This document shows, one piece after another, positions 30,890 through 39,452 of a stretch of DNA of 64,000 nucleotides. Origin of the DNA: Trinickia caryophylli (GTDB taxonomy: Bacteria; Pseudomonadota; Gammaproteobacteria; Burkholderiales; Burkholderiaceae); NCBI RefSeq assembly GCF_034424545.1, contig NZ_CP139970.1, positions 3,100,001 to 3,164,000 of the forward strand, given 5' to 3'. The first letter of the stretch is position 1. Every line of letters begins with the position of its first letter. The position numbers and the translations under genes were made by a program. The notes below the pieces were generated by a model that saw only the letters and a list, made by a program, of their open reading frames with translations, ran no database searches and was not told the DNA's origin.

Positions 30890-31620
30890 TCATTTGGAGC
30901 GCGCACAGGTTCTCGCTTTATCGGTCGCCCGCGCAGCAAAGGCGGCTCTCTCGGCCGCCGAATGCGAGTACATTCTCGCGGGGCAGGAGCCACCGCATGC
31001 AAGTGTGCTTGCCGAGTCGCCTTGGAAGCAGATCATCGCGAGCCGGCAGTTCTGGGGTAGTGCGATTCCGCGCTTTCTTTCCGACCCCCGCGTGGCAGAC
31101 GTTCAATTTCTGAATCCCGCTTTACATACATGGCCACGGTTCGTCATATGAACCTGCAGGAGATCGCCATGTTCACATGGCTGCCGTTCTCGCAACCGAT
31201 ATCGGCTGCGTGTTCGGCGGGTATCTGACTCCTGATATCAGAAGCGATTCGGCACGTTGCTGATTGCCTCGCGCAAGAGGGTGATGGCAACGGGGCGGTT
31301 TGCACGATCGGGCCGGCGTGTATCGGCCTCTATATGGCGATCGCGCTCTTTTGTGTCGGCGGCTTAGCGCATCAGACGCTTCCCGCTGCGCTTTATACGC
31401 TTGCTTCAGACGTGTTCGGCTGCCATGAACTGGGTACGGCTACTGGCTTGGCCGGGATGTCCGGCTATCTCGGCGCGACGCTGTTCTCGCTCGCGGTGGG
31501 CACGCTCGTGACGGCGGTCGGCTACGATCTGCTCTTCGTGGCATTGGCCGTCTTCAATATCGTTGCCGCCATCGTGCTTTGGATGCTGCTGCCGGACGAG
31601 CGGCACGGGGCTACCAACCG
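30890..31620 (+). pseudogene. Degenerate MFS (hexuronate-type) transporter remnant
   Basis: Broken pieces of one MFS permease are spread over all three frames. The first piece (AALSAAECEYILAGQEPPHA, then SPWKQIIASRQFWGSAIPRFLSDP) is in one frame. Next comes AWQTFNF-like and MNLQEIAMFTWLPF coding in others, then DIGCVFGGYLTP. A final open piece from 31334 (MAIALFCVGGLAHQTLPAAL, then GLAGMSGYLGATLFSLAVG) ends near DERHG. The N-terminal half is missing. It looks like a decayed ExuT/GudP-type transporter next to the hexarate locus. Confidence 0.75.
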
Positions 31621-32067
31621 ATCGAGCAGGAAAGCGGCGTATCTTGCTCGATGCCTGGCATCAAGCGATGGAAGCGCCGCGACCGCGGCGCTTCATGATC
31701 GCGTCACGCTTGATCTTCAAGCACTGAAATCTCCCATCGGCGTCCTGTCTAATCGCTGCGCTCCTACCCACCTGCGCACGCAAACAATACGGATCGCTGC
31801 AACGCATTCTATTGGTCGAATGCATCGCGCTGGCAGTTGACCTCGCCCGCTGCAGCCCCACAAAAGTCTTTCCGTTTGTCCGATTTGACAGTGGGGCTCC
31901 ACGCGCTCCGAGGTGGCGGCTTTACGCTCGTCACCGAACGATGAGTGTGTCCGTGCGAAATTATCCCTGAGGCACATTTTCGGTTTCGCCTCGCGAACAC
32001 AACAGGGACGGCGATCTGAATAGAACCGTAAAAGCCTTTCTTTGATACACGAAATGGAGCAGATGTC
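31621..32067. other. Gene-free boundary before the microcin region
   Basis: No supportable gene is seen in about 450 bases. Base composition drops toward AT-rich from about 31930 on, which marks the left border of the microcin segment. The ribosome-binding sequence TGGAGC of the next gene lies at 32055-32060. No repeat or att-like site is evident here. Confidence 0.5.
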
Positions 32068-32412
32068 ATGAATGAACGAATTAGAAGATCAATCTATTTC
32101 CTGTCGGAAAGAGGGATGCCTAAAGAGAAGATGGCCCCTCCCCTGATACGTCAAATGTGGCGAGTGGGGTTGAGTATTCCCCCGCTTTGCTTCCTTGGTG
32201 GATTGCACGTATTCCTTCTCATCGGCTGCTTGTCTTGCATGGCGTGGGCGTGCATTGCGCTTGTTGCGGTCATTTGGGGGCTGTGGGACATGTCCGCGCA
32301 GTATTTGATTGTTAGTTCTATCGTGTTTGGTGTTGTGTTGGGGGTGTACTCGTCCTTTAAATACATGGGTTTGAAGAAAAAATATGATGTTCCGGATTGG
32401 AGGGATTTCTAA
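32068..32412 (+). CDS. Small membrane protein, DUF6404-like; candidate microcin immunity protein
   Basis: A 114-residue protein. The N-terminal soluble part reads RSIYFLSERGMPKEKMAPPL, then LIRQMWRVGLSIPP, which resembles the DUF6404 pattern. Two or three hydrophobic segments follow (about residues 39-73 and 79-98), with a basic C-terminus (KYMGLKKKYDVPDW). It lies 68 bp upstream of the microcin precursor gene on the same strand and shares its AT-rich composition. Small two-helix membrane proteins beside class II microcins usually give self-immunity, so that role is proposed from position and size only. Confidence 0.65.
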   Translation: MNERIRRSIYFLSERGMPKEKMAPPLIRQMWRVGLSIPPLCFLGGLHVFLLIGCLSCMAWACIALVAVIWGLWDMSAQYLIVSSIVFGVVLGVYSSFKYMGLKKKYDVPDWRDF

Positions 32413-32438
32413 AGTTATGTCGTAGTTGTCGTTTGTAT

Positions 32439-32467
32439 TTGGAATTAAATTTTAACTGTAATATATT
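32439..32467 (+). promoter_or_regulatory. Candidate microcin promoter
   Basis: TTGGAA (32439-32444), 17-bp AT-rich spacer, TATATT (32462-32467). The transcript would begin near 32474, just before the AAAGGA ribosome-binding site, giving a very short leader. Confidence 0.5.
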
Positions 32468-32480
32468 TTTACGTAAAGGA

Positions 32481-32735
32481 ATGAAATTGAGGATTCTCGA
32501 ACAACACGAAATCGATTTGGTTGGGGGGGCTGGCGAGGCGTCCGCTTCGGGGGCGGCCATGACTATTCTCCAAACGAGCGCAGCTGGAGCCGCGGTCGGC
32601 GCCGCGGTTGGCGGACCAACGGGAGCGTTTGTCGGCTCCGCGGTCGGTGCTGGTATCGGAGCAGCTCATGCTCTTCCTGGCGGGCTGAACGTCTGGATGC
32701 CTCAAGCTGATTTGTTTTCAGGGCGTCAGCCCTGA
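32481..32735 (+). CDS. Class II microcin (double-glycine bacteriocin) precursor
   Basis: An 84-residue precursor. The N-terminus MKLRILEQHEIDLVGG is a double-glycine leader with the MRxL-x4-E-I/L-xxV-GG pattern of microcins V and N. The 68-residue core AGEASASGAAMTILQT onward is rich in Gly and Ala, with GxxxG/AxxxG spacing (about 35-62), cysteine-free, and ends NVWMPQADLFSGRQP. Such peptides are cut after GG by the C39 exporter and act on inner membranes of competitors. AAAGGA abuts ATG 32481 with no spacing. TTG 32487 lies 6 bases after it and would give MRILEQHEIDLVGG, closer to known leaders. The HlyD, C39-ABC and TolC genes follow. Confidence 0.82.
   Translation: MKLRILEQHEIDLVGGAGEASASGAAMTILQTSAAGAAVGAAVGGPTGAFVGSAVGAGIGAAHALPGGLNVWMPQADLFSGRQP
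32718..32735 (+). other. Hairpin at the end of the microcin gene
   Basis: TCAGGG (32718-32723) and CCCTGA (32730-32735) form a 6-bp stem that includes the stop codon. No T-run follows. It could reduce read-through to the export genes or stabilise the precursor mRNA. Confidence 0.4.
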
Positions 32736-32796
32736 TGAGTAAAACGTCGTTTCGGTTGCCGCAGATCTGGGACTAACAAGAAGCGGCGTTACATGG

Positions 32797-32825
32797 TGGC
32801 GCATCCGTATTATCGGAGAGCGCCA
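32797..32825 (+). promoter_or_regulatory. Nested inverted repeat in the microcin-hlyD gap
   Basis: TGGCGC-AT-CCG-TATTAT-CGG-AGA-GCGCCA: two nested complementary arms, 9 paired bases in all. It lies about 140 bp before the adaptor gene in a 228-bp gap with no supported ORF. It may be an operator or mRNA structure. Confidence 0.35.
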
Positions 32826-32963
32826 TTTATAAATATGGAATTATGTGTAGAGGGCGGAATGTGCATTTGATTGACTGTTTATCCTGATTGGGTTAGTTGT
32901 CATCAATAAAGATTGCATCGGCGTGGGTGATTTTGTTACGACTGGCGTTGGAGTGGAAGGGCA

Positions 32964-34223
32964 ATGTCGCGCATTAGATTTTTTCGTGCCGAGGCACAAC
33001 AAGAGCGATGCGAGTCAGTAGTCGGCGGGGTCATAATGATTCACCCGTTATCGCTATCGGTACTAACGGCCACAATGGCCTCTATAGCGCTTGCCGTTAT
33101 GCTGCTGTTTGTATTTGGCCGGTATACGCGCCGTATCACCGTTGAAGGTGTTGTTGTGCCGGATGTCGGACTGGTCAAGGTATACGGGCAGCAGCCGGGC
33201 GTTGTGCTGCATAAGAATGTCTCGGAGGGGCAGCATGTGATGGGAGGCGCAGTACTATATACAATTTCGACCGACTTACAGAGTGCTGTAGAGGGCCAAA
33301 CGCACGCGGCGCTGATAGAACGGGCGCATCAGCGCAAGGAGTCGTTGCAGCAAGAGATGAAAAAAATCCGTGAGCTACAGCAAGCGGAGCGCGAAACAGT
33401 TATGGCGAAACTCGTGAGCTTGCGCACGGAACGGGCGCGCATCGAGGACCAGCTTGCGACCCAAAGCGAGCGATTAAAGATCGCTGCTGACGATGTTACG
33501 CGATACGAGCGCTTGCACGGGCAGGACTACATTTCGACCGACCAACTGCACCAACGGAAAACCGACTTGCTCGAGCAGAAATCGAAGTCGCTCGGCTTGC
33601 AGCGGGAGCGAGGGCGACTATTGCAGTCCCTGAAAGAGACAGCGAATGAACTCGAGGGACTCGATCTGAAACAGCAGAACCTGCTCGCCCAAATCGAGCG
33701 AAGTGTGATTGACATCGAGGAGACGATGATCGAGAGCCAAGCGCGCCGGGAAGTTGCGATTCCCGCACCGAGGTCGGGGATCGTCACTGCAGTAATCGCT
33801 GAGGCGGGACAAGCTGTCGGACTCGGCCGCCCCCTCGCGAGCATCGTGCCGGATGGCGCGGTTTGGCAGGTCCATCTGTTTGTGCCGAGTGCAGCCATTG
33901 GCTTCGTGCATATCGGCGATCATGTCCGTGTTCGCTACCGTGCCTATCCATTTCAGAAGTTCGGCCACTACGGCGCGCGGGTAGCATCGATCGCTCGTAC
34001 TGCGCTTTCAGCCAACGAACTTTGGACGAGCGCACCACCGGCAGCCGACGGTAAGGCGTTCTATAGGGTTACGGCAACCCTGGACCAGCAGACGGTCGTT
34101 GCTTATGGCAAGCCGCAGTCGCTGCAGGCTGGCATGGCACTGGAGGCTGACATTCTGCAGGAGAGCCGGCGTCTCTACGAATGGGTGTTTCAGCCTCTGT
34201 ACGGCGTCGCTGACAAATTCTGA
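32964..34223 (+). CDS. HlyD-family membrane-fusion protein of the microcin exporter (CvaA-like)
   Basis: A 419-residue periplasmic adaptor. It has a short cytoplasmic N-terminus, one membrane anchor (about residues 32-52), a barrel/lipoyl half (VVLHKNVSEGQHVMGGAVLY), a long coiled-coil hairpin (about 105-240, rich in Gln/Glu/Lys/Arg) and the second lipoyl half (IPAPRSGIVTAVIAEAGQAVG). It bridges the C39-ABC exporter to the outer-membrane channel. GGAAGGG precedes the ATG. It is 13 bp upstream of the exporter gene. Confidence 0.88.
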   Translation: MSRIRFFRAEAQQERCESVVGGVIMIHPLSLSVLTATMASIALAVMLLFVFGRYTRRITVEGVVVPDVGLVKVYGQQPGVVLHKNVSEGQHVMGGAVLYTISTDLQSAVEGQTHAALIERAHQRKESLQQEMKKIRELQQAERETVMAKLVSLRTERARIEDQLATQSERLKIAADDVTRYERLHGQDYISTDQLHQRKTDLLEQKSKSLGLQRERGRLLQSLKETANELEGLDLKQQNLLAQIERSVIDIEETMIESQARREVAIPAPRSGIVTAVIAEAGQAVGLGRPLASIVPDGAVWQVHLFVPSAAIGFVHIGDHVRVRYRAYPFQKFGHYGARVASIARTALSANELWTSAPPAADGKAFYRVTATLDQQTVVAYGKPQSLQAGMALEADILQESRRLYEWVFQPLYGVADKF

Positions 34224-35010
34224 TTTCGCATCGCAAATGTCCTTTCTCGACCGACTGCATTTTGGCAGCCGTAAGTTACCAATGCTTCTTCAGACGGAAG
34301 CGCCGGAATGTGGGCTCGCATGTCTGGCGATGATTGCGGGCTACTACGGACATCACTTGGATCTTGCGACGCTTCGTGGTCGTTTTCCCCTGTCGCCGAG
34401 GGGTACCGGTTTGGCTCGGGTAATCGAAATCGCGCAGCGACTTGACTTTGCGAGCCGGGCATTAAAACTGGACGTCGATCAGTTGGATCAACTGCGGACG
34501 CCATGTATTCTCCACTGGAACTTTAACCACTTCGTTGTGCTGAAAGCGGTGACCAGCAAGGTCGTTGTGATTTATGATCCGGCGCAGGGTATTCGTAGGC
34601 TACCGTTCGACGCTCTCTCGCGATCATTTACGGGGGTCGCGTTGGAGTTATGGCCCGCGAGTAGCTTCGCACCGCGCAAAGCAGCACCCGCAGTTAAGTT
34701 ACGCATGCTCATTGGGCCTGTATCAGGGCTATCGCGTGTCGTCTGCATCGTGCTGGTACTCGCGCTTGCTCTTGAAATATTTTCGCTCGTGCAGCCGCTG
34801 CTACTGCGCTGGGCGATAGACGAAGTCATTGTTGGCGGCGATCGCGACCTACTGACGGTGCTTGCACTCGGCTTTGGCCTGTTGCTGATCATGCAACAGG
34901 CGACGAGCGCTATGCGTGCATGGGCACTGCTGTACTTCAGCACGAATTTCAACGTGCAATGGCGCGCAAACGTATTCGCGCACCTACTTAATTTGCCAAT
35001 TCGCTATTTC

Positions 35011-35014
35011 GAGC
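35011..35014 (+). repeat. Left target-site duplication of the IS (GAGC)
   Basis: GAGC directly precedes the IS left end and recurs directly after its right end at 36251-36254. Four-base duplications are usual for the IS407 group. Confidence 0.9.
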
Positions 35015-35082
35015 TGACCTGCCCCCATCAAACCGGGCCAGTCGGAACCTAGTAAAGTTCGTTTTCGGAGAGGAAGACGAAC

Positions 35083-35346
35083 ATGAAGAAGCGCTTTACG
35101 GAAGAACAAATCATCGGGTTTCTGAAGGAAGCCGAGGCCGGCATGCCGGTGAAGGAGCTGTGCAGGAAGCACGGCTTCAGTGACGCGTCGTTCTACACGT
35201 GGCGCGCGAAGTTCGGCGGCATGGAGGTGCCGGAAGCGCGCCGGTTGAAGGACCTGGAAGTCGAGAACGCGCGGCTGAAGAAGCTACTGGCCGAAGCGAT
35301 GCTCGACATGGAAGCGCTGAAGGTGGTCGTCAAGGGAAAGCCCTGA
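35083..35346 (+). CDS. IS3-family transposase OrfA
   Basis: An 87-residue helix-turn-helix protein (MKKRFTEEQIIGFLKEAEAG, then VKELCRKHGFSDASFYTWRAKFGG) with a leucine-zipper-like tail (LEVENARLKKLLAEAMLDMEAL). It binds the IS ends. The last codons carry GGGAAAG (35334-35340), read G-GGA-AAG in this frame, a canonical -1 frameshift site two codons before the stop, which lets ribosomes make the OrfAB transposase. Confidence 0.93.
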   Translation: MKKRFTEEQIIGFLKEAEAGMPVKELCRKHGFSDASFYTWRAKFGGMEVPEARRLKDLEVENARLKKLLAEAMLDMEALKVVVKGKP

Positions 35347-36203
35347 GCCCACAAGCCAAGCGCGAGGCAGTGGCGGCGATTCGGGAGAAGGTCGACATCT
35401 CGGAGCGCCGTGCCTGCCGGCTTGTTGGGCTGTCTCGCAGCGTGTTGCATTACGAGTCGAAACCGGACCACGAGAACGAAGCGCTAACGGCGCGCCTGGT
35501 GGAACTGGCGCATGAGCGCCGGCGGTTCGGCCACCGGCGGCTGCATGCACTCGTGGAGCGCGAGGGCATTCACGCGAACCACAAGCGCGTGCATCGCCTT
35601 TACCGTGAGGCTGGGCTGGCCGTGCGACGCCGTCGTCGGCGCCACGGCGTCATGATTGAACGTGAGCAGTTGGCTTTGCCGGGCGGTCCCAATGAGGTTG
35701 GGTCAATCGATTTCGTAATGGATGCGCTGTCGAACGGGCGGCGTCTGAAGTGCCTGACTATCGTCGATGACTTCACCAAGGAGTCTGTTGATATCGTCGT
35801 GGACCACGGCATGTCCGGCTTGTACGTCGCACGAGCGTTAGACCGGGCAGCACGTTTCCGGGGCTATCCCAAAGCGCTGCGAACGGACCAGGGACCGGAA
35901 TTTACGAGCCGGGCGCTTGACCAATGGGCCTACGCCAGTGGCGTTACGTTGAAATTGATTCAACCGGGCAAGCCGACGCAGAATGCGTACATCGAATCGT
36001 TCAACGGCAAGTTCCGCGACGAATGCCTTAACGAGCATTGGTTCAAGAGCCTTGCACATGCCCGAGCGGTCATCGCGGCGTGGCGTCAGGACTACAACGA
36101 GGACCGGCCCCACAGCGCATTGAATTATCTTTCGCCAGCAGAGTTCGCGGCGAAACATCGGGCAACAGCGGATGCTCCTGCCACTTTCCAGGAGCTGGTT
36201 TAA
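35340..36203 (+). CDS. IS3-family transposase OrfB (DDE integrase domain), made by -1 frameshift
   Basis: About 287 residues in the -1 frame relative to OrfA, reached through the slippery GGGAAAG. An HTH_21-like part (RRFGHRRLHALVEREG) precedes the rve/DDE core: Asp in GSIDFVMDALSNGR, Asp in LRTDQGPEFTS, and Glu in NAYIESFNGKFRDE. The reading frame is intact to the stop at 36203. No strong start codon of its own is seen, so synthesis as a fusion is expected. Confidence 0.92.
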   Translation, partial: ALSPQAKREAVAAIREKVDISERRACRLVGLSRSVLHYESKPDHENEALTARLVELAHERRRFGHRRLHALVEREGIHANHKRVHRLYREAGLAVRRRRRRHGVMIEREQLALPGGPNEVGSIDFVMDALSNGRRLKCLTIVDDFTKESVDIVVDHGMSGLYVARALDRAARFRGYPKALRTDQGPEFTSRALDQWAYASGVTLKLIQPGKPTQNAYIESFNGKFRDECLNEHWFKSLAHARAVIAAWRQDYNEDRPHSALNYLSPAEFAAKHRATADAPATFQELV

Positions 36204-36250
36204 AGGGACTTTGCTAGAAGCCGGTTGGCCCTACCGAAGGGGGCAGGTCA

Positions 36251-36254
36251 GAGC
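36251..36254 (+). repeat. Right target-site duplication of the IS (GAGC)
   Basis: It is identical to 35011-35014. Joining ...TATTTC-GAGC to GGCGACATATC restores the codons for Y-F-E-R-R-H-I. Confidence 0.9.
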
Positions 36255-37725
36255 GGCGACATATCGGGGAAATTATTTCACGTTTTGACTCGCTTGATGT
36301 AATTCAGAAAACGCTGACTAGCTCGTTCTTGAGCGCGATAGTCGACGGCCTTATGGCGACTGCGACGGTCGCGATAATGTTTGTCTATAGCTCACTGCTG
36401 GGTGCCGTCGCGCTCGCTTGTATGGCAATCTCTGCAGGATTACGCCGGATTTGGTACCAACCCTTGCAACGCGCCACAGAAGAACAGATCGTGCGGGCTG
36501 CTCGTCAGCAGAGTCATTTTCTTGAGACCCTTCGGGGTGTAAAAACGATAAAACTGTTTGTCGGACAAGACACCCGGCGCGCACGCTGGCTGTCGTTACT
36601 CGTCGAGCAGATTAACGCGGAGTTGTGCGCTCAGAAACGGATTCTATGGTACCAACAACTAAACGGTTTTCTCGTCGGTGTCGAAGGAATCCTCATTATC
36701 TGGCTGGGCGCACGGATGGTAATTGACGGGCAATTCACGGTAGGGATGCTGATGGCATTTAGCGCATATAAGGGGCAGTTCGACGGACGTGTTGGCAGCC
36801 TGATCGACAAATGCTTCGAAGTTCAGACGCTTAGATTGCACGGCGATCGACTCGCCGACATTGTGTTTGAGCAGCCAGAGCACCGTACGAACGCGCGCCA
36901 CGTCGCGGGGGAGGAGGAAAACCTCGTGGCGAATATCGAATTTGACTCAGTCGGTTTCCACTACGCAGAGGGGGAGCCCGCGGTTCTCTGTGACATATCG
37001 TTTTCCGTTGCAGCGGGCGAATCCGTGGCCCTTGTTGGGCCGTCAGGTTGCGGTAAGACGACGTTGGTCAATCTGCTCCTTGGGGTCCTTAAGCCAACGG
37101 CAGGGCAGGTGCGAATCGGTGGTGTCGACGCGGACCGTCTTGGCCTCGACCGACTTCGGTCCTTATTCGGTACCGTACTGCAGGACGACGTTTTGTTTGC
37201 CGGATCTATTGCAGACAACATTAGCTTCTTCGATCCTAATGCGGACACAAACTGGATTGCCGAATGCGCGCGGCAGGCGGCAGTACACGCGGACATAATA
37301 GCGATGCCCTTGGCCTATAACACGTTGGTTGGCGATATGGGCTGCGTACTGTCGGGCGGGCAAAAGCAGCGTTTGCTGCTTGCTCGCGCGCTCTATAAGA
37401 GGCCGAAAATCCTCGTACTTGATGAGGCGACGAGCCATCTTGACCTACAGCGGGAACAGGAGGTTAACGCCGCGATTAGCTTGCTAGGGATAACTCGCAT
37501 AATGGTCGCGCATAGGCCCGAGACAATCGCTTCGGCCGCGCGTGTGCTGGTGCTCGGCGGAGGGCGACTAGTAGTCGATCAGCCGACGACGATCTCCGTT
37601 GGCGGCACTATGCGTTCCGTCACGGATGCGGCCTTGTCGTCCGGCGCACCAACCGCATCCGCGGCATCGGCAGCCAACACTGTACCTACCGCGCCGTCGT
37701 CAACGGTCGCAGGGGAGCGCGACGA

Positions 37726-39165
37726 ATGATGACGCGCCGTGATCTCGTCGTTGTTTCATTACTTGCAAGTCTTGCGTCTCATGCAGGTGACGCGGTGGCT
37801 ATGCTCGATTTGCCTCGCACGTACGATGGCATATCGGTCACGCCCGAAAACCGGATCATTAACGATCGGTCATGCGTCCCGCTACCTACCGCGCGACCGC
37901 TGGAACTCGACGATGTCGTGCTACAGGCAGTCTGTGCGAGTCCCCAGGCGCGCCGGGCCTGGGCGCACGTACGCGCACAGACGGCTGCGCTCGGTGAAAT
38001 CGAAGCGGGATATTTGCCGACGATCAGCGCGGCGGCAGGCAGCGACTACAGCACTTTTTCATCCACCCGCGATGACGGAGCAGGCTCCGTTCGCCAGTGG
38101 CGGAACGCGTCAGTGATATATGCGACGCTGAACCTTAACTGGGTGCTGCTCGATTTTGGTAAGCGTAATGCCGCCAAGCACCGAGCGCTGGCGTTGCTGG
38201 CGGCAGCGAACGCATCGCAGGACGAGATGCTGCAAGCTGTATTTTTTAAGGCAGCACAGGCCTTCTATACCGTGCTGGGAGCGCAGGCGGCGGTTGATGC
38301 TACTCGTAAGGCTGTGATGGTGGCGCATGAGAGTCTTCGCGCAACAAATGCCAAGCGCGAAGCTGGCGCCGGCGCTCTCGCGGATGTCCTGCAAGCACGG
38401 ACGAGTTACCGACGTGCGGTGCTGGACAGTATGGAAGCTGAAGGCGACGCACGTGTCGCAATCGGAGCGCTTGCCGTTGCTATTGGGCTTGATGCGGGCA
38501 CCCAGCTTGAAGTCGCACCGCTGCAGGCACGTGATGTCGATGTGCACGCTGACATCGACGCTGGCATTGATGAACTGATGAACGAAGCGAAATTCAGTCA
38601 TCCCAAGCTTGCGGCAGCGCGAGCGATGCTTGACGATGCCCGCGCGAGCATTACCGTTGCTCGCACGCAGGGCCGACCTTCCATTTCGTTGGCCGGTAGT
38701 CTTTCTCAGAGCAATCAGTTGTCCCACACGCAGCCGTCGACACACGGTGCACACAGCCGCAGGGGCATAATTGGCTTGAGGGTGACGATCCCACTGTTTG
38801 AGGGATTCGCGTCCAATCGCCGAGTTGAGCGCGCGCAGGCGCAGGCAGACGCACAGGAGGCGGTGCTGCGAGATACGGAGCTCCAAGTCTCGCTCGCCGT
38901 CTGGGAGAGCTATCACGGCGTGCTGACGCGCGCTGCTAATTTAACGAATTCGCAAGGCTTGCTCGAGGACGCCGAACGCGCGCTCGACCTCACGAGAGGC
39001 CGGTATAAGGAGGGTGTTGGTTCCTTTGCCGAGCTACTGAATGCGCAGACGGCACTGGCGGACGCGCAGAAGCAACGCGTACTGGCGGTATCGGGGTGGC
39101 GGACCGCGCGCCTGAAGCTTGCGGCGAGTCTTGGCAAACTGCGGCTCTGCGGTGCGGATCCTTAG
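37726..39165 (+). CDS. TolC-family outer-membrane channel of the microcin exporter
   Basis: A 479-residue outer-membrane efflux protein. An N-terminal signal-like stretch (residues 1 to about 25) precedes two OEP repeats. The first holds YLPTISAAAGSDYS and LNWVLLDFGKRNAAKHRA, the second GRPSISLAGSLSQSNQ and VTIPLFEGFASNRRVERAQAQ with YKEGVGSFAELLNAQTALADA near the end. Its ATG overlaps the exporter stop by 4 bases. Translation in the present state depends on transcripts from within or beyond the IS. With HlyD and the C39-ABC it makes a type I secretion channel. Confidence 0.9.
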   Translation: MMTRRDLVVVSLLASLASHAGDAVAMLDLPRTYDGISVTPENRIINDRSCVPLPTARPLELDDVVLQAVCASPQARRAWAHVRAQTAALGEIEAGYLPTISAAAGSDYSTFSSTRDDGAGSVRQWRNASVIYATLNLNWVLLDFGKRNAAKHRALALLAAANASQDEMLQAVFFKAAQAFYTVLGAQAAVDATRKAVMVAHESLRATNAKREAGAGALADVLQARTSYRRAVLDSMEAEGDARVAIGALAVAIGLDAGTQLEVAPLQARDVDVHADIDAGIDELMNEAKFSHPKLAAARAMLDDARASITVARTQGRPSISLAGSLSQSNQLSHTQPSTHGAHSRRGIIGLRVTIPLFEGFASNRRVERAQAQADAQEAVLRDTELQVSLAVWESYHGVLTRAANLTNSQGLLEDAERALDLTRGRYKEGVGSFAELLNAQTALADAQKQRVLAVSGWRTARLKLAASLGKLRLCGADP

Positions 39166-39381
39166 ACGTTCCGATAGAAGCGGGCGCCTGCCGGAAAGCC
39201 CCGCGGCGTGTCGATAGCGCACCGATCACAGGTCCGCTCAGCAGCGTTGTTCATCTGCGCTTTCCTCATGAGACTGCGTCTAAAGGATGCCGATACTCCC
39301 GGGCGGATTCCCATATGGCAGATACCGTCTCCGGCGTGCATTTCCAGATTGACGTGAGTCAATGGATTCCCCTGCTGCTGG

Positions 39382-39398
39382 CGTATCGTTCCGATACG
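39382..39398 (+). promoter_or_regulatory. Inverted repeat upstream of chemotaxis receptor
   Basis: CGTATCG and CGATACG form a 7-bp-arm inverted repeat with a TTC centre, 54 bp before the GTG start. The 287-bp gap also has GGCGCCC-GCAC-GGGGCGCC at about 39405-39422. One is a possible operator and the other a possible terminator of the microcin operon. Confidence 0.35.
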
Positions 39399-39452
39399 AT
39401 GAGGGCGCCCGCACGGGGCGCCTCGATACCATCGGCCAATCGGGGAAGTGTT

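Larger units (their letters stand above)
35015..36250 (+). mobile_element. IS407-group IS3-family insertion sequence, complete
   Basis: A 1,236-bp element. The ends TGACCTGCCCCC and GGGGGCAGGTCA are a perfect 12-bp terminal inverted repeat that continues imperfectly for about 45 bp. It contains overlapping orfA and orfB with a -1 slippery heptamer. Length, ends, 4-bp duplication and transposase match IS407 of Burkholderia. Both genes are open, so the element may still be active. Confidence 0.95.
34237..37729 (+). pseudogene. C39-peptidase ABC exporter (CvaB-like), split by an IS407-like element
   Basis: A peptidase-containing ABC transporter that would cut the GG leader and export the microcin. 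The first part (34237-35014) encodes the C39 protease with catalytic C25 (QTEAPECGLACLAM), H98 (HWNFNHFVVLK) and D114 (IYDPAQGIRRL), and the first membrane helices. The second part (36255-37729) holds the remaining membrane domain (RRHIGEIISRFDSLDVIQ) and ATPase with GPSGCGKTTL, LSGGQKQRLLLARAL and ILVLDEATSHLD. The IS with one GAGC repeat interrupts it after RYFE. Without them the frame is 750 codons, continuous and full length. The interrupted copy stops at 35052 inside the IS, so export is probably abolished. Confidence 0.9.

Noticed and set aside
32397..32480. A longer microcin precursor starting at TTG 32397
   Set aside because: It overlaps the upstream gene end, and the added residues do not belong to a GG leader; a ribosome-binding site exists only near 32475.
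32735..32776. A 13-codon ORF (MSKTSFRLPQIWD) overlapping the microcin stop codon
   Set aside because: Too short and without a family pattern or GG leader to support as a second peptide.
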